Assembly: GCF_008704535.1 (NCBI RefSeq)
Contig: NZ_CP023701.1
Coordinates: 992,001-1,056,000, forward strand
DNA length: 64,000 bases
Reading direction: 5' to 3'
Source of the DNA: Streptomyces subrutilus
Lineage (GTDB): Bacteria; Actinomycetota; Actinomycetes; Streptomycetales; Streptomycetaceae
In this document: positions 1 through 7,929 of the stretch, piece after piece
Layout of the letters: the number at the start of each line of letters is the position of its first letter
Numbering within the stretch: the stretch's first letter is position 1
Program-made: the position numbers and the translations under genes
Notes under the pieces: generated by a model
What the model saw: only the letters and a program-made list of their open reading frames with translations
Databases searched by the model: none
Told to the model about the DNA's origin: nothing

Positions 1-3000
1 CTGGCGGGATTCCAGGCGCTGCTGGCCCGCTGGTCGGGCAGCGACGACGTGGCGGTGGGCTCGCCCATCGCGGGCCGCGACCGCGCCGAACTGGAGCCGC
101 TCATCGGCTTCTTCGTCAACAGCCTGGTGCTGCGCACCGACCTGTCCGGGAACCCGGGCTTCGGCGAGCTGCTGGGCCGGGCCCGCGAGACGGCCCTGGG
201 GGCGTACGCCCACCAGGAGGTGCCCTTCGAGCGGCTGGTGGAGGAGGTGCAGCCGGACCGCGACCTGAGCCGCAACCCGCTGTTCCAGGTGATGCTGGTC
301 CTCGACGAGGAGGCCGCGCCGCCGCCCGCGCTGCCCGGACTGGACGCCGCACCGCTCTCACTGGCCAGCGGCGCCTCGAAGTTCGACCTCTCGCTGTACT
401 TCGTCGAGGAGGACGGGGGCCTGCACGGCGAGGCCGTGTTCGCCACCGATCTGTTCGACCGGGAGACCGTCGGGAGGATGACCTCGGCGCTGGTGGAGCT
501 GCTCGCGGCGGCGGTGGCCGACCCCTCGCTGCCCCTCGGCTCGCTGCCGCTGATGGACGCGGCCGAGGAGCGCCGGGTGCTGGGCGCGGGGACCGGGGTG
601 GCCGAACCGGCCGCGGACCGGCCGCTGCACGAGCTCGTCGGCGAGCGGGCCGCCCGTGCGCCGCTGGCCGTCGCGGTCGACGACGGGGCGCGCGGCCTGA
701 CGTACGCGGGGCTGTGGGACGTCTCGGGCCGGCTGGCCCGCGAACTGGCGGCCCTGGGGGTCGGCTCGGACACGGCGGTGGCGGTCTGCGCGGAGCGCTC
801 GGTGCTGCTGCCGGCGGCGCTGCTGGGCGTGCTGCGCTCGGGCGGCCTGTACGTGCCCGTCGACCCCGGCTACCCGGCCGACCGGATCGCGTACATGCTC
901 GCGGACAGCGGGGCCCGGGTCCTGGTCGTGTCGGGCGGGGCCGCTGTACCGCGGGCGCCGGAGGGCGTCGCGGTGGTGGACCTCGACGCGCTGGAGCGGG
1001 ACGGCGGTCCGGCCGGGACCGGGACCGGTGCCGGTTTCGGGGCGGTGCGGCCGGATCCGGAGCACCTGGCGTACGCGCTGTACACCTCGGGCTCGACGGG
1101 CCGCCCCAAGGGGGTCACCGTGCCGCACCGGGCCCTGGCCAACTTCACCCGGGACATGGTGCGCCGGCTGGAGCTGACGGCCGGCGACACCGTCGCGGCC
1201 GTCACCACGGCCTCGTTCGACATCGCCGTACTGGAGTTGCTGGTCCCGCTCACCTGCGGGTCGACGGTACGGGTCGTCGACCGGGACACCGCCCGGGACG
1301 GCACCCTGCTCGCGAAGGAGCTGGACGCGGCGGCCGTGACGGTCGTCCAGGCCACCCCGGCCACCTGGCACCAGCTGATGGAGAGTGGCTGGCAGGCCCC
1401 GCACGTGCGCGCCCTGTGCGGCGGCGAGGCGCTGCCGTCCGCCCTGGCGGAGCGGCTGCGGACGGCGCTGGGCACGGTCTGGAACGTGTACGGGCCGACC
1501 GAGACCACCGTGTGGTCGACCGCGCACCGGCTGTCCGGACCGGCCGGGGAGCGGCCGGTGCCCATCGGCTCGGCGCTCGCCAACACCCGGCTGCACGTCC
1601 TGGACCCGGCCCTGCGGCCGGTGCCGGTCGGCGTGTTCGGCGAGCTGTTCATCGGCGGGGACGGGGTGGCCCGCGGCTACCACGGCCGGCCGGGGCTGAC
1701 CGCCGACCGGTTCGTGCCCGACCCGTACGCGGTCGGCGGGCGGCTGTACCGCACCGGCGACCTGGTGCGGCGGCTCGCGGACGGCACCCTGGAGTACCGG
1801 GGCCGCGCCGACGGCCAGGTGAAGGTGCGCGGCCACCGCATGGAGCTCGGTGAGATCGAGGCCGCGCTGGCCCGCCACCCGCGGGTGCGGGAGGCGGCGG
1901 TCACCGTGCACGGCGCGGGCGTCGACGCCGTCCTGGCCGGCTACGTGACCTGGCGCGACGAGGAGGGCGACCTGCGGGCGCTCGGCGACCACCTGCGCCA
2001 GGACCTGCCGGAGCACATGGTCCCGGCGGTGCTCACCGCGCTGGAGCGGCTGCCGCTCACCCCCAACGGCAAGCTGGACCGCAAGGCGCTGCCCGCCCCC
2101 TCGGCGGACGCGGCGCGCGGCGACGGCTCGGCCCGGGTGGCGCCGCGCGACACGACCGAGCTGCGGATGGCCCGGCTGTGGGAGCGGACGCTCGGGACGG
2201 CCCCGATCGGGGTGCGCGACGACTTCTTCGCGCTCGGCGGGCATTCGCTCAAGGCCTTCGCGCTGATGGCGGCCGTGCGGCGGGAGTTCGGGGTGGAGCT
2301 GCCGCTGAACATGGTGTTCCGCCGGCGCACCGTGGAGCTGCTGTGCGAGGCGCTGCCGGAGGCCGGGGCGGCGGCCGCCAGGCTGCTGGTCCCGCTCGCG
2401 GACGGCGACCCGCACCGGGCCCCGCTGGTCCTGGTGCACCCGCGCGGCGGCGACGTCGTCTGCTACCGGGACCTGGTGCGCGAGCTCGGCGCGGCGCCCG
2501 GCGGCGACCGGCCGGTCCTCGGTCTGGAATCCGTCGGCTACAACACCTCCGACACCCCTCTGGAAGAGGTGCCGGCGATGGCCGAGCGCTACCTGGCCGC
2601 CCTGCGCGAGGAGCAGCCGCACGGCCCCTACCTGCTGGCGGGCTGGTCGTTCGGCGGGACGGTCGCCTACGAGATGGCCGCCCGGCTGGAGGCCGCCGGC
2701 GAGGAGGTCGCGTTCCTCGGGCTGATCGACGCGGCGGCGCCGGGAGCGGCACCCCGCGCGGCGGCCGGGCCCGGCGATCCGGACCTGCTGCGGTACGGCA
2801 TCGCCGCCGGGCTCGACGCGGACTCGGCGCGCGAACTCGACGAGGAGGAGCTGCTGGAGGTCCTGGTCCGGCGCGGCCGCGAGGACGGCACCCTCCCGCG
2901 CCGCTCCCCCACGGAGGCCCTGCGCCGGCTGCTGCGGGTCGCCGAGGCCAACGGCGCGGCGTCCGCCGCGTACCGGACCGACGCCGTGCTCGGCGTGGAC

Positions 3001-3189
3001 CTGCACCTGTTCACGGTCGCCGAGCGGCACCCCGAACTCGCGACCCCGCTGGTGGACCCGGAGCCGTGGCGGCCGCGCACGACGGGCGCCGTCGTGCGGG
3101 CCGTGGTCCCGGGCAACCACCACGACCTGGTGGAACCGCCGCACTGCGGCGCCCTGGCGGCGCTGCTCGCGGCGGCCCTGCCCTCCTGA
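1..3189 (+). CDS. NRPS, C-terminal part: (C)-A-T-TE, predicted glycine module, truncated at left window edge
   Basis: The reading frame is open from the first base, so this is the 3' part of a larger synthetase (1062 residues visible). Visible order: end of a condensation domain (to about residue 190), an adenylation domain (about 205-690, TSGSTGRPKG near 360, YGPTETTVW near 497), a carrier domain (LGGHSL near 746, Ser carries the phosphopantetheine) and a type I thioesterase (GWSFGG near 881, HH before DLVEPPH near the end). By hand alignment to GrsA the pocket reads D-I-L-Q-L-G-V-V-W, close to the known glycine code DILQLGLIWK, so the last residue loaded is probably Gly. The thioesterase makes this the terminal module of its line. 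An mbtH-like gene and an exporter follow on the same strand. The N-terminal modules lie outside the window, so the product cannot be deduced from this gene alone. Confidence 0.95.
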   Translation: MAGFQALLARWSGSDDVAVGSPIAGRDRAELEPLIGFFVNSLVLRTDLSGNPGFGELLGRARETALGAYAHQEVPFERLVEEVQPDRDLSRNPLFQVMLVLDEEAAPPPALPGLDAAPLSLASGASKFDLSLYFVEEDGGLHGEAVFATDLFDRETVGRMTSALVELLAAAVADPSLPLGSLPLMDAAEERRVLGAGTGVAEPAADRPLHELVGERAARAPLAVAVDDGARGLTYAGLWDVSGRLARELAALGVGSDTAVAVCAERSVLLPAALLGVLRSGGLYVPVDPGYPADRIAYMLADSGARVLVVSGGAAVPRAPEGVAVVDLDALERDGGPAGTGTGAGFGAVRPDPEHLAYALYTSGSTGRPKGVTVPHRALANFTRDMVRRLELTAGDTVAAVTTASFDIAVLELLVPLTCGSTVRVVDRDTARDGTLLAKELDAAAVTVVQATPATWHQLMESGWQAPHVRALCGGEALPSALAERLRTALGTVWNVYGPTETTVWSTAHRLSGPAGERPVPIGSALANTRLHVLDPALRPVPVGVFGELFIGGDGVARGYHGRPGLTADRFVPDPYAVGGRLYRTGDLVRRLADGTLEYRGRADGQVKVRGHRMELGEIEAALARHPRVREAAVTVHGAGVDAVLAGYVTWRDEEGDLRALGDHLRQDLPEHMVPAVLTALERLPLTPNGKLDRKALPAPSADAARGDGSARVAPRDTTELRMARLWERTLGTAPIGVRDDFFALGGHSLKAFALMAAVRREFGVELPLNMVFRRRTVELLCEALPEAGAAAARLLVPLADGDPHRAPLVLVHPRGGDVVCYRDLVRELGAAPGGDRPVLGLESVGYNTSDTPLEEVPAMAERYLAALREEQPHGPYLLAGWSFGGTVAYEMAARLEAAGEEVAFLGLIDAAAPGAAPRAAAGPGDPDLLRYGIAAGLDADSARELDEEELLEVLVRRGREDGTLPRRSPTEALRRLLRVAEANGAASAAYRTDAVLGVDLHLFTVAERHPELATPLVDPEPWRPRTTGAVVRAVVPGNHHDLVEPPHCGALAALLAAALPS

Positions 3190-3269
3190 GGACCGGCCGC
3201 GGGGCCCTCCGCGGCCCTTCACCCCTTCCCTGCGCACCTTCCACCGTTCCACCCATCGAGGAGAAACCC

Positions 3270-3470
3270 GTGCACGAGACGTCCCCGCAGCAGTTCCTGG
3301 TCGTGGCCAACGAAGAGGAGCAGTACTCCCTCTGGGAGGCCGGCCGGCCGGTCCCGCTCGGCTGGCACGAGCAGGGCGTGCGCGGCACCAGGGAGGAGTG
3401 CCTGGAGCACATCGAGCGGGTGTGGACCGACATGCGCCCGCGCAGCCTGCGCGTGAGCACGGCCGGCTGA
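3270..3470 (+). CDS. MbtH-like NRPS accessory protein
   Basis: A 66-residue protein starting at GTG, with GAGGAG about 6 bases upstream. It carries the MbtH family pattern: an N-terminal QFLVVANEEEQYSLW, then PLGW, then ECLEHIERVWTDMRPRSL. MbtH-like proteins bind adenylation domains in the cytoplasm and are needed for folding or activity of many actinobacterial A domains. It lies 80 bases after the NRPS stop on the same strand, so its likely partner is the glycine-type A domain upstream. A second, divergent copy (19346-19570) belongs to the minus-strand NRPS operon. Family assignment is firm; the partner is inferred from position. Confidence 0.95.
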   Translation: MHETSPQQFLVVANEEEQYSLWEAGRPVPLGWHEQGVRGTREECLEHIERVWTDMRPRSLRVSTAG

Positions 3471-3491
3471 CCCGACGATCCGCGCGCACCG

Positions 3492-3534
3492 CCGCCGCCC
3501 GGCGGCCCGCACCCCGCGGGCCGCCGGGCGGCGG
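3492..3534 (+). terminator. GC-rich hairpin between mbtH-like gene and exporter
   Basis: A perfect 19-bp inverted repeat (3492-3510 with 3516-3534) around a 5-base loop. It sits 21 bases after the mbtH-like stop and about 30 bases before the exporter start. There is no T-run, which is common for Streptomyces terminators. It could end part of the transcripts or protect the 3' end of the NRPS/mbtH message. Confidence 0.6.
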
Positions 3535-3565
3535 GCCCGGTGCCGGAAGGAACAAGGAACCCCGC

Positions 3566-4999
3566 ATGACGACCTCGTACCCCGCGGCCGCGGCCCCGAC
3601 GGCCCCGGACGCAGCGCACCCGGCCGCGTCCACCACCGCGTCCACCACCGCGCGCGGCGCCGCCCCGGCGCCGGCGCGCCGCCTCACCCCGCTGGCCGCC
3701 CTGGTGGCGGTCTCCGGGATCTCCTCCCTCGGCATGGCGATGACCCTGGTCGCCGTGCCCTGGTTCGTCCTGCAGAGCACGGGCAGCGGCACCAGCACGG
3801 GGCTCGTCGCCGCAGCCGAGGTGGTGGGGCTGCTGTGCTCCGCCGTGCTCGCGGGCCCGGTGGTCGACCGGCTGCCCGTCCGCACCGCGAGCGTCGCGGC
3901 CGACCTGCTGACGGCGCTGGCCATCAGCCTGATCCCGCTGCTGCACGCCCGGGACGCCCTGCCGCTGCCCGTCCTGATCGCCCTGGTCTTCCTGGTGGGC
4001 GCCGCCCGCGGGCCGGCCGACACCTCGAAGCAGTTGCTGCTGACGGACGCCATGGCCCGCGCCGGGGTGAGCGCGGAACGGGCCACCGGCTGCGTCGAGG
4101 GCGCCCGCCGGATCGGTCTGATGGCCGGTGCGCCGCTGGCGGGCCTGCTCATCGCGACCGTGGGCCCGGTGCGCACGCTGTGCGCGGACATGGCGGCCAT
4201 GCTGCTGTGCGCGGCGCTGGTGGCCGTCCTCGTGCCGGCGGCCGCTCGCCGTCCGCTCCCGGCCGCCGACGGCGGTGGGGCGGGCTCGTACGGGGCGCAA
4301 CTGCGCGTCGGGCTGGGCCGGTTGCGGCGCGACCGGCTGCTGGGGGCGATGACGGCGGTACTGCTGCTGACCAATGCCCTGGACGGCGCCCTGAACGGGG
4401 TGCTCTACCCGGCGTACGGGACCCGGGTGCTCGGCAGCAGCGCCCTGTTCGGCGCGATGGTGACGGCCGTGGGGACCGGGGCGCTGCTCGGTGCGGCGCT
4501 GTACGGGTGGGCGGGCCACCGGATGCCGCGCCGCGCGGTGTTCGTCGGCGCCTTCGTGCTCGTCGGGGCGGTGCGGTGCGCGGCGCTGGCCGCCGAGCCC
4601 CGGCTGCCGGTGCTGCTGGCCGTGCTGGCCCTGTCCGGGATCGGGTCGGGGATCGTGGGGCCGCTGATGATGTCGGTGGCCTACGAGCGGGTGCCCGGGG
4701 ACGTGCGGGGCCGGGTGTTCGGGCTGCTCCTCGCGTGCGCCCTGGCCGCGACCCCGCTGGGGATGCTGGGCGCGGGCGTGGTGCTGGACGCCTGGGGCCT
4801 GGTCGCGGCGCTGCTGGGCACCGGGGCGGTGTACCTCGCGGTGACGCTGGTCCCGCTGGTGTTCCCGGTCTGGCGGGAGCTGGACGTCCGGGCGGCGCCG
4901 GAGGCGGATGCGGAGCGGGAAGCGCCGGGGAAACGAGAGGAATGCGAGGTTCCGGGGCCTTCGACCGCCCGCGAAGGGGCTCCCGCCGGAGCGCCCTGA
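3566..4999 (+). CDS. MFS exporter, EntS/enterobactin-exporter type
   Basis: A 477-residue major facilitator superfamily protein of the subfamily that exports siderophores and peptides. After an Ala/Thr/Pro-rich cytoplasmic N-terminus (about 45 residues), roughly 12 hydrophobic segments are visible, the first around LAALVAVSGISSLGMAMTLV. An MFS loop with VVDRLPVRT follows the second segment and VPGDVRGRVFG lies in the C-terminal half. The C-terminal 45 residues are charged. The start ATG has AAGGA about 8 bases upstream. Its place behind an NRPS/mbtH pair suggests it exports that peptide product. A second MFS exporter of the same broad type (7923-9365) ends the minus-strand NRPS operon, so each NRPS unit seems to have its own pump. 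The substrate is not visible from sequence. Confidence 0.88.
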   Translation: MTTSYPAAAAPTAPDAAHPAASTTASTTARGAAPAPARRLTPLAALVAVSGISSLGMAMTLVAVPWFVLQSTGSGTSTGLVAAAEVVGLLCSAVLAGPVVDRLPVRTASVAADLLTALAISLIPLLHARDALPLPVLIALVFLVGAARGPADTSKQLLLTDAMARAGVSAERATGCVEGARRIGLMAGAPLAGLLIATVGPVRTLCADMAAMLLCAALVAVLVPAAARRPLPAADGGGAGSYGAQLRVGLGRLRRDRLLGAMTAVLLLTNALDGALNGVLYPAYGTRVLGSSALFGAMVTAVGTGALLGAALYGWAGHRMPRRAVFVGAFVLVGAVRCAALAAEPRLPVLLAVLALSGIGSGIVGPLMMSVAYERVPGDVRGRVFGLLLACALAATPLGMLGAGVVLDAWGLVAALLGTGAVYLAVTLVPLVFPVWRELDVRAAPEADAEREAPGKREECEVPGPSTAREGAPAGAP

Positions 5000-5198
5000 A
5001 GCCGAACAACGCTCGAACTAAACACGCTTGTCCCGATTTGCCGCCCCTCACCTTAGCGCCCGGCAGCTTGATGAACACCGCGACGTGGGCTCGGGGGTCC
5101 CGGCTCACGGCAAGGTTGCACCTGTACCGACCAACCGGCGCGAACCGCCCACGAAGCGGTGCGCGTCCGCACCAGACCACCTGCACCCGGGGGAACCC

Positions 5199-5435
5199 AT
5201 GTTCAAGCGTTACGTCATCGCCCTGTCCGTCGCGGGCGCCGCCCTGCTGCTGCCGGCCGCCGGCGCCGCCCAGGCCGCCGACACCAGCACCACGGTCGCG
5301 GCCGAGGGCGACGGCGCGCCCGCCGACCCGGCGGCGCAGCCGGTCCGGACCCCCTCCGGCATCCACGTCGTCATCGGCGCCACCGGGGGCACCACCCGGC
5401 TGAGCGACCCGACCGACAGCTCCTGGGGCGGCTGA
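5199..5435 (+). CDS. Small secreted protein of unknown function
   Basis: A 78-residue frame starting at ATG with GGGGGA 3-8 bases upstream. The N-terminus is a clear signal peptide: MFKRY, a hydrophobic run of about 15 residues, then AGAAQAADT with a probable signal peptidase I site after AQA. The mature part (about 52 residues) is Ala/Pro/Gly-rich and ends TTRLSDPTDSSWGG, with no cysteine and no known motif. It follows the exporter by 199 bases and is closed by a strong hairpin, so it is probably its own short transcript. Coding is supported by the signal peptide, the ribosome site and third-position GC. I do not recognise the family. Confidence 0.6.
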   Translation: MFKRYVIALSVAGAALLLPAAGAAQAADTSTTVAAEGDGAPADPAAQPVRTPSGIHVVIGATGGTTRLSDPTDSSWGG

Positions 5436-5476
5436 CACCGCCGGTCCGCGACGGACCGGCGAGGGGGGAACACACG

Positions 5477-5524
5477 AAGGAGGGGGAGGGAGGCCCGCGA
5501 CCACGGGCCTCCCTCCCCCTCCTT
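5477..5524. terminator. Strong bidirectional hairpin terminator
   Basis: A perfect 21-bp inverted repeat (5477-5497 with 5504-5524) around a 6-base loop (CGACCA). It lies between the convergent small secreted protein (plus strand, ends 5435) and the cupin-like gene (minus strand, ends 5587). It marks the boundary between the left plus-strand unit and the minus-strand genes. Confidence 0.85.
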
Positions 5525-5586
5525 TCACGTACCGCGGGGACCGCGCACCGTACGGGCCCGCCGCGCGGCGCACGGCCGTACGCCGG

Positions 5587-6150
5587 TCAGACGGCCCGGC
5601 TGCGCAGGGTGATGACGGCGTACCGGGCCCGGGGCGTGCACTCGGCCCGGCGCGACCAGCGCGCCGGGACGTACAGCACCTCGCCCGGCAGCAGCCGGCA
5701 CTGGAAGGACGCGGGCAGCCCGTCCTCGCCGGGCCCGGCGAGCCGCCAGGTGCCGGCGCCGGCGATCTGGTGGATCAGCAGGTGCTCGCGGCCCCCGGTC
5801 TCCCCCGTCCCGGCCGGCCCCGCCGGGTCGCTTTCGGCCGCGGCCGCGGCGGACCGCTCCAACCGCTCCAACCGCTCCAACCGCACGGACAGGCCGGTCA
5901 GCGCCGCCAGTCCGCCGGTGAACCGGGCCAGTTGGGCGGGACGCACCCCGCCCTCGCCACCCGCACCGCTGCCGCCGGCGCTGCCGTCACCGGCGCCGTC
6001 ACGGCCGCCGTCGCCGTCCGCGCGGAAGGCCGGATTGTCGTACTCGGGCCACAGCACGCCGGGCGCCCGGTCCAGGTGGACCGACAGGAACAGGGCGAGC
6101 TCCCGCAGGTGGGGGGCCGCCCGGTCGCGTCCTTCGTCCGGCATGTCCAT
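5587..6150 (-). CDS. Cupin-like protein (JmjC/ROXA-type fold suspected)
   Basis: A 187-residue protein. The C-terminal half has a cupin-like block: EHLLIHQIAGAGTWRLAGPG, then LLPGEVLYVPARWSRRAE, then RYAVITLRS. LLPGEVLYVPARW matches the second strand pair of bacterial cupin_4/JmjC-like proteins, where a His after W is usual (here Arg), so metal binding is doubtful. The N-terminal half has LALFLSVHLDRAPGVLWPEYDNPAF and a Gly/Ala-rich low-complexity stretch. The start ATG has AGGAC 6 bases upstream. It lies beside two LuxR regulators at the edge of the NRPS operon and may be an oxygenase-like tailoring enzyme or have no catalytic role. The family call is tentative. Confidence 0.6.
   Translation of the reverse strand: MDMPDEGRDRAAPHLRELALFLSVHLDRAPGVLWPEYDNPAFRADGDGGRDGAGDGSAGGSGAGGEGGVRPAQLARFTGGLAALTGLSVRLERLERLERSAAAAAESDPAGPAGTGETGGREHLLIHQIAGAGTWRLAGPGEDGLPASFQCRLLPGEVLYVPARWSRRAECTPRARYAVITLRSRAV
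5853..5889. repeat. 9-bp tandem repeat inside the cupin-like gene
   Basis: Three perfect copies of CCGCTCCAA followed by a partial copy. On the minus strand it encodes LER repeats (RLERLERLER). Copy number may vary by slippage without breaking the frame. Confidence 0.8.
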
Positions 6151-6416
6151 TCGGTGTCCTCATCGCTTGCGCCGACCGGCTGCGCGCCGCGCCGGGCGCG
6201 CCGGGCTGCGGCACGTTCGCGGCGGCGGCCCCACAGCTCTCATTCGGTGCAGCATGCGGCACGCCGGGGCGCCGCCGACAGACACGAGAACGCGTGACAC
6301 GGCCCCCGGCCGCCGGTCCCCGCGGGCCCGGGACCGTACGGGCAGCGGCGGTGGACCGGCCGGGCAGCGGTCCGGTGCGGACGGGAGGGCGGCGGGTGCC
6401 CGGAAGGGCGCCCGGC
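6151..6416. other. Intergenic region, 266 bp, upstream of cupin-like gene
   Basis: It lies between the LuxR regulator stop and the cupin-like start, both on the minus strand. No gene is visible. It holds a GC-rich short inverted repeat around 6316-6337 (CGGTCCC with GGGACCG) that may end the regulator transcript. No clear promoter is seen. Confidence 0.4.
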
Positions 6417-7445
6417 CTACTCCGGCTCCACCGGGCCGGCCGCGGCGTCCAGGTCCAGCAGGCCGCGCGCGGCGGCGGCGACCCCCGCCTGGAAGCGGCT
6501 CCCGGCGCCCAGCTCCTGCATGATGTCCGCGATGTGGCGGCGGGCCGTGCGCAGCGACATGCCCAGCCGCCGGCCGATGGCCTCGTCCTTCAGTCCGGCC
6601 GCGAGCAGCCGGATGATCGTCTCGTGGATCTCCCGGGCCACCTCTTCGAGCCCCTGGCCCGCGGCGGCCGAGAAGGGCGACGCCAGGTCCCAGGTCTGGT
6701 CGAAGATGTCGCACAGGTAGGCCACGGTGGACGGTTCGCGGATGACCACGGCGCCCCAGCTGCCGTCGGTCACCGGTATGAACGCCAGCTCCCGGTCGAA
6801 GGCGATGAGCCGGCCGAAGAGCTCGTGCGCGGTGCGGTACTGCGCGCCCAGGGCCGAGGCCGCCGAGACGTAGGCCTGGCTCGGGCCGTTGAACCGGGCG
6901 GTGTGGTGGTACAGCGTGCGGATGGCGATGCCCCGTTTGAGCATCTCCTCGTCCCGCCGCAGCGCCTCCTCCATCGCCTCGGGCACCCGGCTGCCGCCCC
7001 CCGGCTGCGAGCTGAGCATCTCGGTCCGGCACGCGAGCGAGGCCCGGTTGAGCGCCCCGCGCACCTCCTCCAGGCTCTCCAGGACCTCCAGCGACTCCCC
7101 CGCCGAGCGGCGCCCCAGATAGTGCGGGAGGAAGCGCCCGAGGTCCTCGCGGATGCCGCTGATCGCCCGTTGCTGCTCGCGGATCTGCACCTCCAGCGGC
7201 GCGACGAGCTGCTCGGCGGCCGTGTCCGGGGCCACCGCGAAGGCCACCGACGGATCCCCCGGACTGACGTGCAGCAGGCGCGAGGCGCGCAGCCGTGCCA
7301 CGCTGCGCCGGATCGCGTCCGGGTCGCGCCCCGTACCGGCGGCGACGGCGACCACGTCCACCGTCCGGTGTTCGAGCACCCAGCCGTAGACCTCGATGTC
7401 CACGTCGACATCGTCCGGATCAGACACCACATCAGAAGTTAGCAT
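6417..7445 (-). CDS. LuxR-type transcriptional regulator with long N-terminal region
   Basis: A 342-residue protein. The C-terminal 65 residues form a LuxR/GerE helix-turn-helix (IIRLLAAGLKDEAIGRRLGM, then SLRTARRHIADIMQELGAGSR). The N-terminal part begins with a winged-helix-like block (VYGWVLEHRTVDVVAVAAGT, then RSVARLRASRLLHV), continues with a helical coiled segment (residues about 85-120), then a sensor-like region with LYHHTARF and AFDRELAFIPV. This architecture occurs in Streptomyces regulators next to biosynthetic clusters. It has no phospho-receiver domain. It is divergent from a second LuxR gene across a 256-bp control region, so it may control itself, that gene and the NRPS operon. 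Target and ligand are unknown. Confidence 0.82.
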   Translation of the reverse strand: MLTSDVVSDPDDVDVDIEVYGWVLEHRTVDVVAVAAGTGRDPDAIRRSVARLRASRLLHVSPGDPSVAFAVAPDTAAEQLVAPLEVQIREQQRAISGIREDLGRFLPHYLGRRSAGESLEVLESLEEVRGALNRASLACRTEMLSSQPGGGSRVPEAMEEALRRDEEMLKRGIAIRTLYHHTARFNGPSQAYVSAASALGAQYRTAHELFGRLIAFDRELAFIPVTDGSWGAVVIREPSTVAYLCDIFDQTWDLASPFSAAAGQGLEEVAREIHETIIRLLAAGLKDEAIGRRLGMSLRTARRHIADIMQELGAGSRFQAGVAAAARGLLDLDAAAGPVEPE

Positions 7446-7701
7446 TGGCCCACTTTGCCCTTTTCGCCCCCGGTCGCTTTACTGCCAGGCACTTTGGTGA
7501 GGTGCCCGCCCCCTGGCGCCAGGATATGCAGGACGAAAGTCTGGACCGGACGAACGACGGCGGCTCACCGGCCTCTTCCGGACCCGGACGGCCGAAATGG
7601 CGCGATCCCGCTCCGCGGGACCGCGCCACCGGCCGGGCGGGGGCCGACCGCCCCGCCGCACCGTCTTCCCCTCCCACCCCACCCGGACCACGGAGTGCCT
7701 C
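7446..7701. promoter_or_regulatory. Divergent control region between two LuxR regulator genes
   Basis: 256 bp without a gene, less GC-rich than its flanks. It contains a perfect 12-bp palindrome CCTGGCGCCAGG (7512-7523) and an imperfect inverted repeat GGCAC...GTGCC (7488-7506). These are candidate operators; there is no evidence for which protein binds. Confidence 0.45.
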
Positions 7702-7929
7702 ATGCTCGACAGCACGCTCACCGCGCCCGCCGCCGACCTGCCCGCCCTGACCCCCCGCGAGCAGGAGGTCCTCGCCTACCTCGCGCAGGGGGACACGTAC
7801 CGGATGATCGCCCGGCGGATGGGCCTGAGCCCGCACACCGTCGACACCTATCTGCGCCGACTGCGCAGCAAGACGGGCGCGGTCAACCGCACCCAGCTCA
7901 CCCACCTCGCCTTCCGGCTCGGCTACTGA
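7702..7929 (+). CDS. Stand-alone LuxR-type DNA-binding protein (75 aa)
   Basis: A 75-residue protein that is almost only a LuxR/GerE helix-turn-helix: LTPREQEVLAYLAQGDTYRM, then IARRMGLSPHTVDTYLRRLR, then NRTQLTHLAFRLGY. The start is placed at ATG 7702 with a weak GGAG about 7 bases upstream. The frame is open further left, but those residues are Arg/Pro-rich and unlike the family. There is no receiver or ligand domain, so it must act as a solo dimer or with a partner. It converges on the MFS exporter gene, and the two stop codons overlap by 7 bases (7923-7929). It is a probable cluster regulator, inferred from position. Confidence 0.8.
   Translation: MLDSTLTAPAADLPALTPREQEVLAYLAQGDTYRMIARRMGLSPHTVDTYLRRLRSKTGAVNRTQLTHLAFRLGY

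Noticed and set aside
358..4374. 1338-codon minus-strand frame opposite the left NRPS and exporter
   Set aside because: Arg/Ala/Pro-rich shadow; the plus strand carries full NRPS and MFS motifs.
5044..5062. Partial iron-box-like half site (CTCACCTTAG) upstream of the small secreted protein
   Set aside because: Only one half matches; the other half has no TTAGG, so iron control is not supported.
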